Shown one piece after another: positions 54,601 through 64,000 of a stretch of 64,000 nt of DNA. The stretch is from Eublepharis macularius (taxonomy: Eukaryota; Chordata; Lepidosauria; Squamata; Eublepharidae), in assembly GCF_028583425.1 (NCBI RefSeq), contig NC_072790.1, positions 153,878,397-153,942,396 of the forward strand, given 5' to 3'. Position numbers and translations under genes: made by a program. Each line of letters opens with the position of its first letter. Position 1 is the stretch's first letter. The notes beneath the pieces are model-generated. The model was given only the letters and a program-made list of their open reading frames with translations, had not been told where the DNA came from and searched no databases.

Positions 54601-55199
54601 AAATGAGAGAGTCCCCTGTATGCTGCCCTGAACTTCTTAGAGGAAGATTGAAATGAGATAAATTCTGATTTTCACTCTCAAAAATGGAATAGATAGCACA
54701 ATATTGTAGATTCAATAGCTTATGTGCACAGATGTGCTCCCTTCAAATCACGATCAATTATTAATCTCTGGCAGGGTAATACAACAGAAGCACTGCTACA
54801 AAATCAGTTGGACGTGTTAAATTTAATTTATATTACTGTAACTTCTTAAAGTTGCGAAATAGAATCAATAAGTGGGGACCACAAAGACTGGGAGGGGCAT
54901 CTCGTTTTTCCCTCCCTCTAGCATGTTCTCTTTCCCCCCCCCCCACCGGTCTTCACCTTTCCCCCTCCTTTCTGGCAACCTCTCTCCCTGTTGCATGGTT
55001 CCAATTGAGTGGGGACCAGTTGCATGGTGGAAATCCTTCAAGGACCTATGGGAGGTTCTTCACTTTTTCCTGTATCCCCTTCTCACACCAGTTCCTCTTC
55101 CCCTCCTCCTGGCAACCTCCATATCCTCACTTTTCCGTTTGTCCTTCTCTCTTTGAAACCAACTGAACGACTCATCTTTTATCTCTCCCCCACCTTTCA
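54601..55199. other. FMN2 intron 1, unassigned part
   Basis: No exon or repeat recognised. Open frames at 54852-55317 (+) reflect CT-rich DNA. Confidence 0.45.
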
Positions 55200-55430
55200 T
55201 ATATATTTATTAATTTACTTCATTTATATACTGCCTTTTCCACAATGGGGATCCAAAGCAGCTTACATCATTTGCCTCCATGTTATCCTTACAACCTTGT
55301 GTGGAAAGTTAAGCTAAGAGTGTGTGACTGAGTCGAAATCACCCAGTGAGCTTCCACAGGAGAGTGATGATTTGAACCTGGGTCTCTCGGCTCCTACTCT
55401 GAAATTCTAACCACTACACTGCACTGGCTT
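55200..55430 (-). mobile_element. tRNA-headed SINE, well preserved
   Basis: Read in reverse it begins aagccagtgcagtgtagtgg, then ttagaatttcagagtaggag, then cccaggttcaaatcatcact. The A- and B-box-like words (gtagtggttag and ggttcaaatc) fit a pol III promoter. The tail matches ctttggatccccattgtgga and ends in a poly-T side at 55200. Confidence 0.8.
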
Positions 55431-57369
55431 GGGGGGCTGCTGTTGCACAGTAGCAAGCAGCCAGGCCTGGGAGTGTCACGCAAATCATGTGATACCAGCA
55501 ATTTGCCTGGTGGTTGCTTGTGAGCCTGACCTCAAAGAATCCTCTCTCAAAGGACAAACCCCCCCCCCACCCCACTGCTTTATTATTGATAAAAACCAAG
55601 CCTGGAATACTGACTAAGCTGTTATAGTTCCCTAGAAACATCCACTGAGGGCATCTGGTTAAAGTTACAGGAGCTTCTTCTATCATTTTGGGTTTTTTAA
55701 ACCTTCCAAGGTGTTTTGTGTGTGTTTTTTTTAAGATTTCAGATTTTTCTGCAAACCGAGAGTATTTTTCAGGTGTGTAGGAAAATCTGTCTCGTCTATT
55801 CATAGCTCCAGTCTCTGGATTTAATTAGCCTCAGATCAAGGCCATAAGATGGATCTGGGATAATAAAACTTGAGCAATATATTTCTCAACAATCATAGCA
55901 TTCAGTTAAGACTAGAATCCATATTGCAGATTTAAAATTTTAGTGTTTGTGTTTAGAATAGATCTTAATGCTGCTTATAACTCTTTTAAAAATAACCAGT
56001 GTCTTGTAGTATAAGTCTTTGCGGTCTAGAATCCAGTCTCAGTCTGCAGGCACACACACACACACACACAGGCAGAGAGTGGGGGTTGGGAATTGTGGAC
56101 ACTGGATTAAAATGTCCCTGAAATGCAAACAAATTCAGTGTCTTTGCAACTGCCATACAGTACTTGGGCCATGTTGTCCTTGGCAACCAGGCAATGATAA
56201 CTTCCCTTTCTTAAGTTGCCTTCTTGCCTTCAGCACCTGATGCTGCAAAACTCTCTTAACCAGCATCTTTCAAAGGGAAAAGGCAGCTATTTTCCCTGGC
56301 ATAGCAACTGGCCTATTGCAGCAGGAAGGAGCTACCACCAGAATATCTAGAGGGTTGGAGCGAAAGGATTGAATCATCACATGCATATGTTCCTGTACTA
56401 CCTCTTTTCCCAGAACTGATCTGTGTTACCATTTTAATTGTGAATTGTTTGTTTTTATTGTAAACCAACTTGAGAACCATTATGACTGAAAATAGAGCAG
56501 CAATAATGGTAAATCACAGATCATACCTCTTGCATTTCATGGTCCTTTTACCCCATCAGTCATATTTTTTTCTCTCTACCATGTCTATACACTTTATAGG
56601 CTGAGCTTTCACTCCATGCTTCTGGTGAAGTGGGCTGTAGCTCACAAAGCTTATGCTACAGTCAGACTTCGTTTTTAAGAAGCCATTAGATCCCATGCTG
56701 TGTTTGCTGCAACCAGTTAACATAGTTGCCACTGCCAGTAATCGCACCATAAAAGAAATGTCGGTGTGCTTCAAAGCATACCTTAAACAAATTAAGCATC
56801 ATGTGGGAGTACAGTCTCTCTCCACATACTACCACAAAGGAGGTTGCCTGCAGACTCTCTGGCTTGGTCATCTTTGATCAATAACTGCAGACTCTCTGGC
56901 TTGGTCACCTTTAGTCAACCACTGCAGAAGGCTAGGTGCTTCCCAATGCTTTCTACTTGTGTTGGTGTGATAGGACCATTCAGGGCCAAACTAGACATTA
57001 CAGCATTCACAGATCCGACCTTTTGCCACCATTTTAGAAAAGAATTTTGCTCTTTAAAAATGCTATAAAGGGGGTGCTGAAACAGCTGGGGAGGGGCCTA
57101 GCAGCATTTTTAAATGACCAAATTCTTCTCTTAAATGATGCCAGTGGCCACGGGTCATCCCTGTGGCTGTTGTAATGTCTAGTTTGTTTCTCAATCACTC
57201 TTGATGCTGAGAGATCAGATTTACCTGACCACAGAGGAGGCTTGGTGTTGCATATGTGTGTGAGACACCTCTTTTGGCTTGATTTCTTTCATCAGAAAGC
57301 ATATTAGTAAAGGAGGACAGCAAAAGGCAAAGCAGGCAGTTTTCCTCTTGCTGTGAAGTAAACTGCCTC
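55431..57369. other. FMN2 intron 1, unassigned part with small repeats
   Basis: No exon. A (CA)n run lies at about 56050-56070. A short Penelope 3'-UTR-like piece (tctggtgaagtgggctgtag then ctcacaaagcttatgcta) lies at about 56615-56662. Confidence 0.5.
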
Positions 57370-57475
57370 AGATGCAATTTCTGAAGAAGTAAGCTGTGAC
57401 TCATGAAAGCTCATACCCTACCACAAATTTTATTAGTCTTATGGGTGCTACTGGACTATTGCTCTTTTCTACTGC
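57370..57475 (+). mobile_element. Penelope 3' UTR fragment
   Basis: ttctgaagaagtaagctgtg, ctcatgaaagctcataccct and attttattagtcttatgggt, then gctactggactattgctctt. This matches the 3' region of the Penelope element at 58146-59895 in the opposite orientation. Confidence 0.75.
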
Positions 57476-58145
57476 CTCAGATTCTCCTGTCATGAGAGGG
57501 TTGGGAAACACAGACACACACACACACATTCTCCCTCCCTATACAAAGAGAATAGAATAAAAATAACTAGGAGTCTTGTTCAGATTTAATCTTGCACATA
57601 TCTCTGAGGTGATAGGCTTAAGGGAGAGGAACTATAATCTATAACTTATATATAGGATTTGTTAACCCCCTTTCTCACTTAAAAAGCCTTTGGTCTGCCC
57701 AACTGTCTCTCTCACAATTATGCATAGCATTTTTAAAAGCGCCTGCTGACTTTGCTAGACTTGCTATTGTTATGATAAGACCCAAGCTCCCCTCCTCAAT
57801 TTTAAAAAACAATGAATGCCTCTCTTTAAGTATCTTCCTTTTCTTTCCTTAGACTTTGTTTTCCTGTTTTCCTCCAGCCGTTAACTCACTGTAATTGGGA
57901 AAGAAGCAGATTGCTTTTGCAGCAAGCGTCCTTACCCTGCAGTAAATAGTATTGCTGTTTTGCACATCTCTGTAAATCAAGTTTGAAACTTGAGACTTAT
58001 TATATTGTTCAGTATATGCTTGAGTACCCTTCTCATGAGAGCTTGAGCAGTAGCAGTTTCTGAAAGCAAGCTGGTCTTCCTCTGTGTGGTTTCAGAAAAG
58101 TAAACTGTATTGTATGAAATGAAAGAACTTCCTTTTCAGTCATAG
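57476..58145. other. FMN2 intron 1, unassigned part
   Basis: No exon or repeat recognised except a short CA run near 57510. Confidence 0.45.
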
Positions 58146-59895
58146 ATCCAGAGGAGTTAGCCATGTTAGTCTGTAGTAGCAAAAACAAAAAGAGTCCAGT
58201 AGCACCTTTAAGACTAACCAATTTTATTATAGCATAAGCTTTCGAGAATCAAGTTCTCTTCATCAGATGCCTGATCAAAACTGGGCAGATACAGAAGAGG
58301 AGGGGGAAAGAGAGAGAAGGGGGCATAAATCACAAGAAGACAGAATGCAATTAGCATAGAGGCAATCAAAACATTCCTTTGCTTGGAAATGTAAACATCT
58401 CCTTTTGGTGTGCAGTCAGTTTGTAGCAGTGAAGGTATCCAATTCCTATGTAGTATAAGCCTTCGGTAACCACAGCTCTCCCTGCCTGTTGCATCTGACA
58501 AAGAGAACTGTGGTCCCCGAAAGCCCACACCAGGCGTCACTGGGCTCCCCCAGATCACGCCTCTGTAAAGAGAATCTGTTACCTGTGGTAATGTGATAAC
58601 CATTCATAGTCTCTATTCAGTCCCAGCTTGACAGAGTCAAATTTGCATATGAATTCCAATTCAGCAGCCTCCCGTTGGATTTTGTTTTTGAAAGGTTTCT
58701 GTTGAACCACAGCGACCTTTAAGTCTTTGGTGGAATGTCCTGGTAGATTGAAGTGTTCTCCCACTGGTTTTTGGACGTTTCCATTTCTAATGTCAGATTT
58801 GTGTCCATTTATTCTTTTGCGTAGAGGTTGGCTGGTTTGTCCAATATACAGAGCAGAAGGACATTGTTGGCACATGAGGGCATATATCAGATTGGAGGAT
58901 GAGCAGCTGTAAGAGCCAGAGACAGTGTAGTTGATGCCATTGGGTCCTGTAATTGTATTCCCCGGGTAGATATAGGGGCAGAGCTGGCATCTGGGTCTGT
59001 TGCAGGGCCTGGTCCCTGTGCTGGTGACTCTGCTGGCCGATTCATGATTGTAAGTGAGAAGTCGTTTAAGATTGGGGGGCTGTCTGTAGGCAAGGAAAGG
59101 TCTTCCACCCAGGGCTTCTGAGAGTGAGGTATCATTTTCCAGGATGGGTTGTAGCTCACTGATGATACGTTGGATGGGTTTGAGCTGGGAGCTATAGGTG
59201 ACAACCAGTGGTGTTCTGTTATTAGTTCCTTTAGGTTTGTCCTGGAGCAGACTGTTTCTGGGTACTAGTCTGGCCCTGTTAATTTGTTCCTTCACTTCAT
59301 TTGGTGGGTACTGTAGTCCCAAAAATGCTTGTTGTAAATCTCTTAAGTGTGAGTCTCGGTCGAGAGCATTGGAGCAGATACGGTTGTAACGTAAGGCTTG
59401 GCTGTAGACAATAGACCGAGTGGTATGTTTAGGGTGGAAGCTGGAGGCATGTAGATATGAGTATCAGTCTGTTGGTTTCCGGTATAAGGTGGTATTTATT
59501 CGTCCATTATGTAGTTGTACAGTGGTGTCCAGGAAGTGTACCTGTTGTGTAGAGTGGTCCAGGCTTAGGTTGATAGTAGGGTGAAAGTTATTGAAGTCCT
59601 GATGAAATCTCTCAAGGGCTTCCTTCCCATGGGTCCAAATGATGAAGATGTCATCCAGGAATCTTAAGTATAGTAGTGGTTCCAGTGTATGGGAGCTGAG
59701 GAAGCGTTGCTCTAAGTCCGCCATGAATATGTTAGCATATTGTGGTGCCATGCGTGTGCCCATGGCTGTGCCATTAACCTGTAGATATAAGTTGTCACCA
59801 AATTCGAAGTAATTGTGAGTGAGTACGAAGTGACAAAGTTCGGTGGCAAGGTTTGCTGTGGTTTTGTCCTGGATAATATTCCGTATGGCTTTTCA
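58146..59895 (-). mobile_element. Penelope-like element, 5'-truncated
   Basis: Minus strand: part of the RT, the GIY-YIG endonuclease and a 3' UTR. The UTR carries the typical ttgattctcgaaagcttatg (near 58253-58233) and gtcttaaaggtgctactgg words, ending near 58146 (ctaactcctctggatctatg). The 5' part is lost upstream of about 59895. One in-frame stop and otherwise open frames suggest moderate age. Confidence 0.92.
58579..59895 (-). pseudogene. Penelope RT and GIY-YIG endonuclease, one stop
   Basis: A single frame runs from about 59890 to the stop at 58579-58581, broken only by TGA at 59464-59466. There KPTD*YSYLHASSFHP would normally have Arg (CGA-to-TGA). RT features are TELCHFVLTHNYFEFGD, NGTAMGTRMAPQYANIFMA and YLRFLDDIFIIW (FLDD catalytic). 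VHFLDTTVQLHNGRI follows. A linker leads to the EN module: CNRPRCQLCPYI, LIYALMCQQCPSALYIGQTS, PLRKRINGHKSDIRN and VGEHFNLPGH, with the YIG, Arg, His and Glu positions and Cys pairs of Penelope GIY-YIG. Its N-terminal RT part is missing. It lies in FMN2 intron 1, opposite to the gene. Confidence 0.93.
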
Positions 59896-60107
59896 GTCAG
59901 TTGGGTGTGTGTATGTGGAATTAGATATATTCATAAAACATGTTCTCTATGTTTTTGAAATAGAGCCACACATTATTCTATAATGTACCCTTTTACCCCC
60001 ATTTCTGCAGCCCTGGATAAACTTTTAAAAAATGGCTACCAGAACGTTGATGCTGATAGGATAAAGTCACTTAGAATCTATAGGCTACAAGAGGCAGGGA
60101 ACCAGGG

Positions 60108-60835
60108 GGCCCAGTGGGGAAAGCCTTCATGATACACCTTAGTTACTACCTTAGCTACTGGGTAGTATTTTGGATTGGGATTTGGGAGACCCAGGTTCAA
60201 ATCCCCAGTAGAGTTCCCGGGTGCCCACCAGTAGCGGTCAAACTCCTGAAGGTTTGCTCCCTTGCCCACCAATCTGCCAGTGATTGGCGGGAGGTGGCAA
60301 TCCCCTGGAGTTTGCCTGCCACCAGCAGGAACCCCAGGAACATGCATGGTGCATGTGGTCCAAGGGGGTATGACAGTTTAACTCCTGGAAATGACATTGT
60401 TATGCTGGCTGCAGAAGCACTCCTGAACTTCATTTGGGCCTGAATTTGGACACAAATGGGCTGAATAGGCCCCACGTAGAGCTCAGGAATGCTCCTGTGG
60501 CAAGCATGACAACTTCACCTCCACAAATGTCAGAGAGCTCATGCACAAAGCGCACATGTGAAGGACAACACATTGCTGGCATGAGATAAGTGCCAGATCC
60601 CCCCTCCTCCAGCCAGGAGGGTATAGGGACAAGGCAACCCTAATCCCAAGTAGCCATGAAAGTTTGCTGAGTGATCTTGGACCCATCTCATAGAGTCTTT
60701 CTACACAAGACATCTTACTGAGTAGGATCAAGTAAACATTATTACACTTGGGTGGTTATTGTGAGGATAAAACAGGAGGGGAGAACATTGTTGTACACTG
60801 CTTTGGATATCCATTGGGGAGAAATAATTAATAAA
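60108..60835 (+). mobile_element. tRNA-headed SINE, split by a MITE
   Basis: The first part (60125-60212) has gatttgggagacccaggttc then aaatccccagta, a B-box-like word. The second part (60644-60835) continues gccatgaaagtttgctgag, cttggacccatctcatagag and gtggttattgtgaggataaa, with the tail gatatccattggggagaaa. The parts are separated by the element at 60213-60643. Confidence 0.75.
60213..60643. mobile_element. MITE inside a SINE
   Basis: It starts gagttcccgggtgcccacc and ends caaggcaaccctaat. It sits between ccccagta and cccaagta, which are the likely target duplication (one mismatch or slip). It is GC-richer than its surroundings and has no ORF with a domain. A related piece may lie near 61390-61510. 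Confidence 0.7.
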
Positions 60836-61569
60836 ATAAGCAATTAGAAGGCTTCAGACTCACCCATGTTATAACTCTAGGGCATAGGCTGCTTGCATGT
60901 CCCTCCCCTATTTGGATAGATATTCCATCAAGATATAGCTGGAGAATCCTGGCTACCTCAGAGTCTACTGCATACACTGTCTGAGGAAGCTTTCCACTCC
61001 TGGAACAGAATCTCCCAAATTGGTTTAAAACTTGCATTTTTTCTGGGGCTATGTTGGCATCTAAAAGAATCCAAGCTGGCTTCAATGGCAACTAGGGCAC
61101 ATTCTTGCGGTGAGGGAGTTATAACTCATGTGGTGATCAAGAACCACACAGGAGGACTAGATTCTATCTATTTTACACTTTTTCCATGTTAAGAGGTAGA
61201 AACTCTGCCACAGAAGTTATGCCTAGATCGAGCTGGTCTCTGAGATTTGTGAAAATACAGATTGGTGAATGAAAACAATGAAAAAAATCCTGAAACCTTC
61301 TTTCTGGAATTCAGGGGCAACAGAAGCCTATACCTCAGCACAAAATAAAATTACGGTTCATAAGAATGTTATTTTTGTCATAGTATAGCCAGACTTTAGG
61401 ATTGTCAGTCCCCCACTGAGGGCAGGGGATCCCTCGCTCCCATCCTCCACCTCTGCCCCCGCTTACGTGGTTGGTGGGGGGGGAACATGCCTCCTGAGGT
61501 GTGCTCCTGGGCCGTACTACATGCAATTTTAAATGTGCCTACAACTCAAGTAGGTGTCTCATATATTTG
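60836..61569. other. FMN2 intron 1, unassigned part
   Basis: No exon. A GC-rich stretch at 61390-61510 resembles the MITE at 60213-60643, in reverse. Confidence 0.45.
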
Positions 61570-63705
61570 ATTTTTTTTCAGGAATACTTTTTATTTTATT
61601 AATAGGATTAAAAGCCCAGTAAAAAGGGCAGACAAACAGAAGAAGAAAGTAAAGAAAAAAGAATGCAGAGAGAGAAAGAAGAACAAAGATTGAAAATAAT
61701 ACGTTTCATTTTCCATTTTTCTCTATATCACTTAGCATATTTTAACAAACGTACTTTTAGTTTTAATATCCCCAAAATTTACCTTTTCAATACTGCCCTC
61801 CTTCTATTTATTTTTCCCAAATTTATCTTCTTAGAAAACAAAACCACAAATCATCAATTCATTTTTTCTCATCCCCCACAGAAAATCAATAAGGGGGTTG
61901 CATTTAACCGTAAAGGTAGACAATGTTTTATCTCTGATCAGGGCTGTAAGTTTAGCTATCTCTGCTAACTCCATCGTTTTCACAATCTAGTCCTCAGTTG
62001 AAGGCAATAGTGTACTTTTCTATTTTTGTGTATATAAAAGCCTAGCTGCAATGGTCATATACAGAAATAAGATATGTTTATTTTCCAACTGTTTATCCAT
62101 TAGTCCCAAAGGCTTCTGGTTTAAACTGTATATTGATCTTCAACTTTTTTTGTATTATCATAAGAATTTGTGACCAAATTTTTTTTTGCTTTAGGGCAAG
62201 TCCACCTGTCAGTTCCTGGCAGGTAGATCCCTCAGTCCCTCTCCAGTGAACACACATTGGTTCCAATAGAAAAGGCTTTATTCAGGATTTTACAGTTCAG
62301 GTCTGAACTCCAACACAGAGCTTGGTAGAAGTGACTATTCAAAACAACAGGTCAATATTATACTTGAGTTTTCCTGCGTTCCAGCAACGGTTACATTTTG
62401 GTGCGCAGAGTTACACTGGTTCTGGGAGAACCCATTATAGTTATGGCTAAGCAGTGAATACACAATACTGAATTCCCAGCATCTGGGCAAAGTAACAAAG
62501 GCAAGCGTCTGAAGTCTCCAAGGTCTTTTCTAGCTCAGAGATGCATAGTTCTGTGAGATAACATGAGGCCCATCCTGGCTGGAGGAATAACAGTTATAAT
62601 ATGAAAAGAACATGGCTACTGAGAGAATACAGCAGGTTAGACATTAGACATTCAATACACTGTGGCACCAGTGACAGAATAAACAAGCAAACATGGCATG
62701 GATATACATAGACATGACACCACCAAAGATAATATAATGTTCTTTCATGTTATTCACATTTCCAGCATTTGTTGGACGTACTTTTACTCATTTTTGCTAA
62801 TTTATCAAGAGACATATACCACCGATACATCATTTTATAGAAATTTAACTCAAAGTGAATTTGAGCCACTTTACCCACATATTTCCCCACTGGTCCATTT
62901 GTATATTATAACCCAATTTTTAACCCATTTTACCATACAATCTTTCACACATTTTTCTTCCATTTCAAATTTCAACTAAAGTTTGTAGATTTTGGAAATA
63001 ATATGTTCATCACATGTATAAAACTCTTTTTCAAACTCTGTCTTTTCATAACCAACCCCCCCCCTGATTTTTAATCTGATTTAAACCTTTCTAGAAATTA
63101 GGCATAGAAAAACCATTGACATTTATAACCTTTAGCTATTAAATCTTCCCTTGTCTTCAATCAACAATCCCCTTGTGAGAATTCTTACTAAGTCTCCGTA
63201 AGTCAGCCATCCATGTTTAGTAGTCATTTCACCTCTATAAAATGCTTCCTGTGTTGAAATCATCAATGGTGTCTTAATTTCAGTTAATATTTATTCCAAA
63301 TTCTCAAGATAGCTCTCCTAAGATAATGATTTTTGAAGTCTACGTTGACCTTTATCATACCACAAATAAACATGCCATCCAAATCTCAGGTTATGACCTT
63401 CCAATGTCAAGAGCCTCTCATTTCTCAGACACACCCATTACTTCATCCACACTAGACATCTGGCAGCGTAATATACCTTCGGTAAACCTAGGCCGGCTCT
63501 CTCCTTTGCATCTTGTAAAATTTTATATTCAGCTCTTGGTTTCTTTCCTTTGCCATATAAATGTTGAAATATCCATTTGCTATTGTTTAAATGATACGTC
63601 TGAAGTTAACACAGGTATTGTCTGGAAGAGGAATAAAATCCTAGGTAAAACATGTATCTTGATAACTGATATTCTCTCCAACAAAGACAATTGTACTCTA
63701 TCCTA
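61570..63705 (-). mobile_element. L1 LINE, ORF2 C-terminal region and 3' end, decayed and interrupted
   Basis: Minus strand. From the 5' side, 63705-63330 gives LLERISVIKIHVLPRILFLF and TFIWQRKET. From 63290 to 62990 come KTPLMISTQEAFYRGEM, GWLTYGDLVRILTRG and FEKEFYTCDEHIISKIYKL. 62980-62700 gives VKDCMVKWVKNW and later NKCWK-like knuckle DNA. After an insertion the frame resumes at 62170-61900 with LLYTQKWKSTLLP-like and MELAEIAKLTALIRDKTLST. The 3' end is AT-rich with aataaaataaaaagtattcc (61588) followed by a poly-A. This order is that of L1 ORF2 C-termini. Many stops. Confidence 0.85.
62195..62695. mobile_element. Insertion in L1, possibly an LTR on the minus strand
   Basis: About 500 bp interrupts the L1 reading. 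It contains aaaaggctttattcagg near 62272, which in reverse is a polyadenylation-like region. The ends read tgtcagttcc and accagtgaca (TG...CA). I could not find matching flanking duplications, so the exact boundaries and class are unsure. Confidence 0.5.
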
Positions 63706-64000
63706 TCTTGTGTGTGTGTGTTATGTGCTGTCAAGTCGCCTCTGACCTATGGTGACCAATGAATGAAAGACCTTCACCTCCTATCATTAACAGACTTGCT
63801 CAAATCCTGCAAACTGGAGGATGTGGCTTCTTTTGTTGAGTCAAACCCTCTCATTTTAGGTCTTCCTCTTTTCCTACTGCCTTTCACTTTTCCAAGCATT
63901 ATTGACTTTTCCAGAGAAAGCCCTCCCAGCTGAAGTTTATATGCCTGTTTCGGGGCTTCCCCGGGCTTCAAGGAAGCTTTGATTTGGCATTTCCGAATCA
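63706..64000 (-). mobile_element. BovB/RTE LINE 3' end, cut by the window edge
   Basis: It begins after a (TG)n run with gttatgtgctgtcaagtcgc then ctctgacctatggtgacca. The minus-strand frame 63971-63774 reads LEKSIMLGKVKGSRKRGRPK, then MRGFDSTKEATSSSLQDLSK and SVNDRR. This is the C-terminus of the BovB/RTE ORF. It interrupts the L1 copy. The rest lies beyond 64000. Confidence 0.9.

Noticed and set aside
55395..55430. tRNA gene
   Set aside because: A- and B-box-like words belong to a SINE head; no complete cloverleaf is visible.
62195..62695. Clean solo LTR
   Set aside because: Ends look like TG...CA, but no matching 4-6-bp duplication was found; kept only as a tentative insertion.

Overview
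The window looks like nuclear DNA from a squamate reptile (lizard or snake). The evidence is the repeat mix. It has CR1, L2-like, BovB/RTE and L1 retroposons, a Penelope element with a GIY-YIG endonuclease, a Ngaro/DIRS-type tyrosine-recombinase retroelement, several hAT families, SINEs with a 5S-rRNA-like head and tRNA-headed SINEs. One vertebrate gene is clearly recognisable. Family names were assigned by eye from remembered protein and repeat patterns, not by a database search.

The only host gene I can support is formin-2 (FMN2), + strand. Its large first coding exon lies at about 50156-52143 (coding from 50598) and ends in a good splice donor. Everything 3' of it (52144-64000) reads as intron 1. 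Everything 5' (1-50155) reads as intergenic or 5' non-coding DNA full of transposons. The catalytic FH1/FH2 exons are outside the window.

Layout. 1-4250: unassigned DNA with two fold-back MITEs. 4255-7385: a decayed CR1 with ORF1 esterase, endonuclease and half an RT, minus strand. 7386-12618: a decayed autonomous hAT (BED-finger transposase, minus strand) with repetitive DNA on both sides, including a ~135-bp tandem array. 12744-20830: L2-like, L3/CR1-like, BovB and Tx1/Vingi/I-like LINE fragments, one with an exact 15-bp target duplication and an open frame. 21157-27693: a structurally complete but mutated Ngaro-type element (A1 - gag - RT/RNase H - YR - SGNH hydrolase - B1 - A2 - B2). 28094-29385: a hAT MITE split by a solo LTR, both with target duplications. 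30815-43987: 5S-headed SINEs, a CpG-rich hAT MITE, BovB, L3/CR1 and hAT MITE copies, and a 150-bp tandem array. 45980-50155: SINE remnants and unassigned DNA before FMN2. 52144-64000: the intron, holding a hAT MITE inside a SINE, a Penelope element, a MITE inside a SINE, an L1 ORF2 3' half split by an insertion, and a BovB 3' end at the window edge.

The transposon genes do not act as a pathway. Nearly all carry stops or frameshifts, several of which look like CpG decay or TGG-to-TGA changes. I found no CRISPR array, operon, tRNA gene or rRNA gene, and no clearly novel host system. The points most worth a second look are the in-frame upstream extension of FMN2, the Ngaro element with its hydrolase ORF and possible splice acceptor, the SGNH domain in two unrelated retroelements, the nested insertions with readable target duplications, and the CpG-rich hAT MITE that imitates a CpG island.
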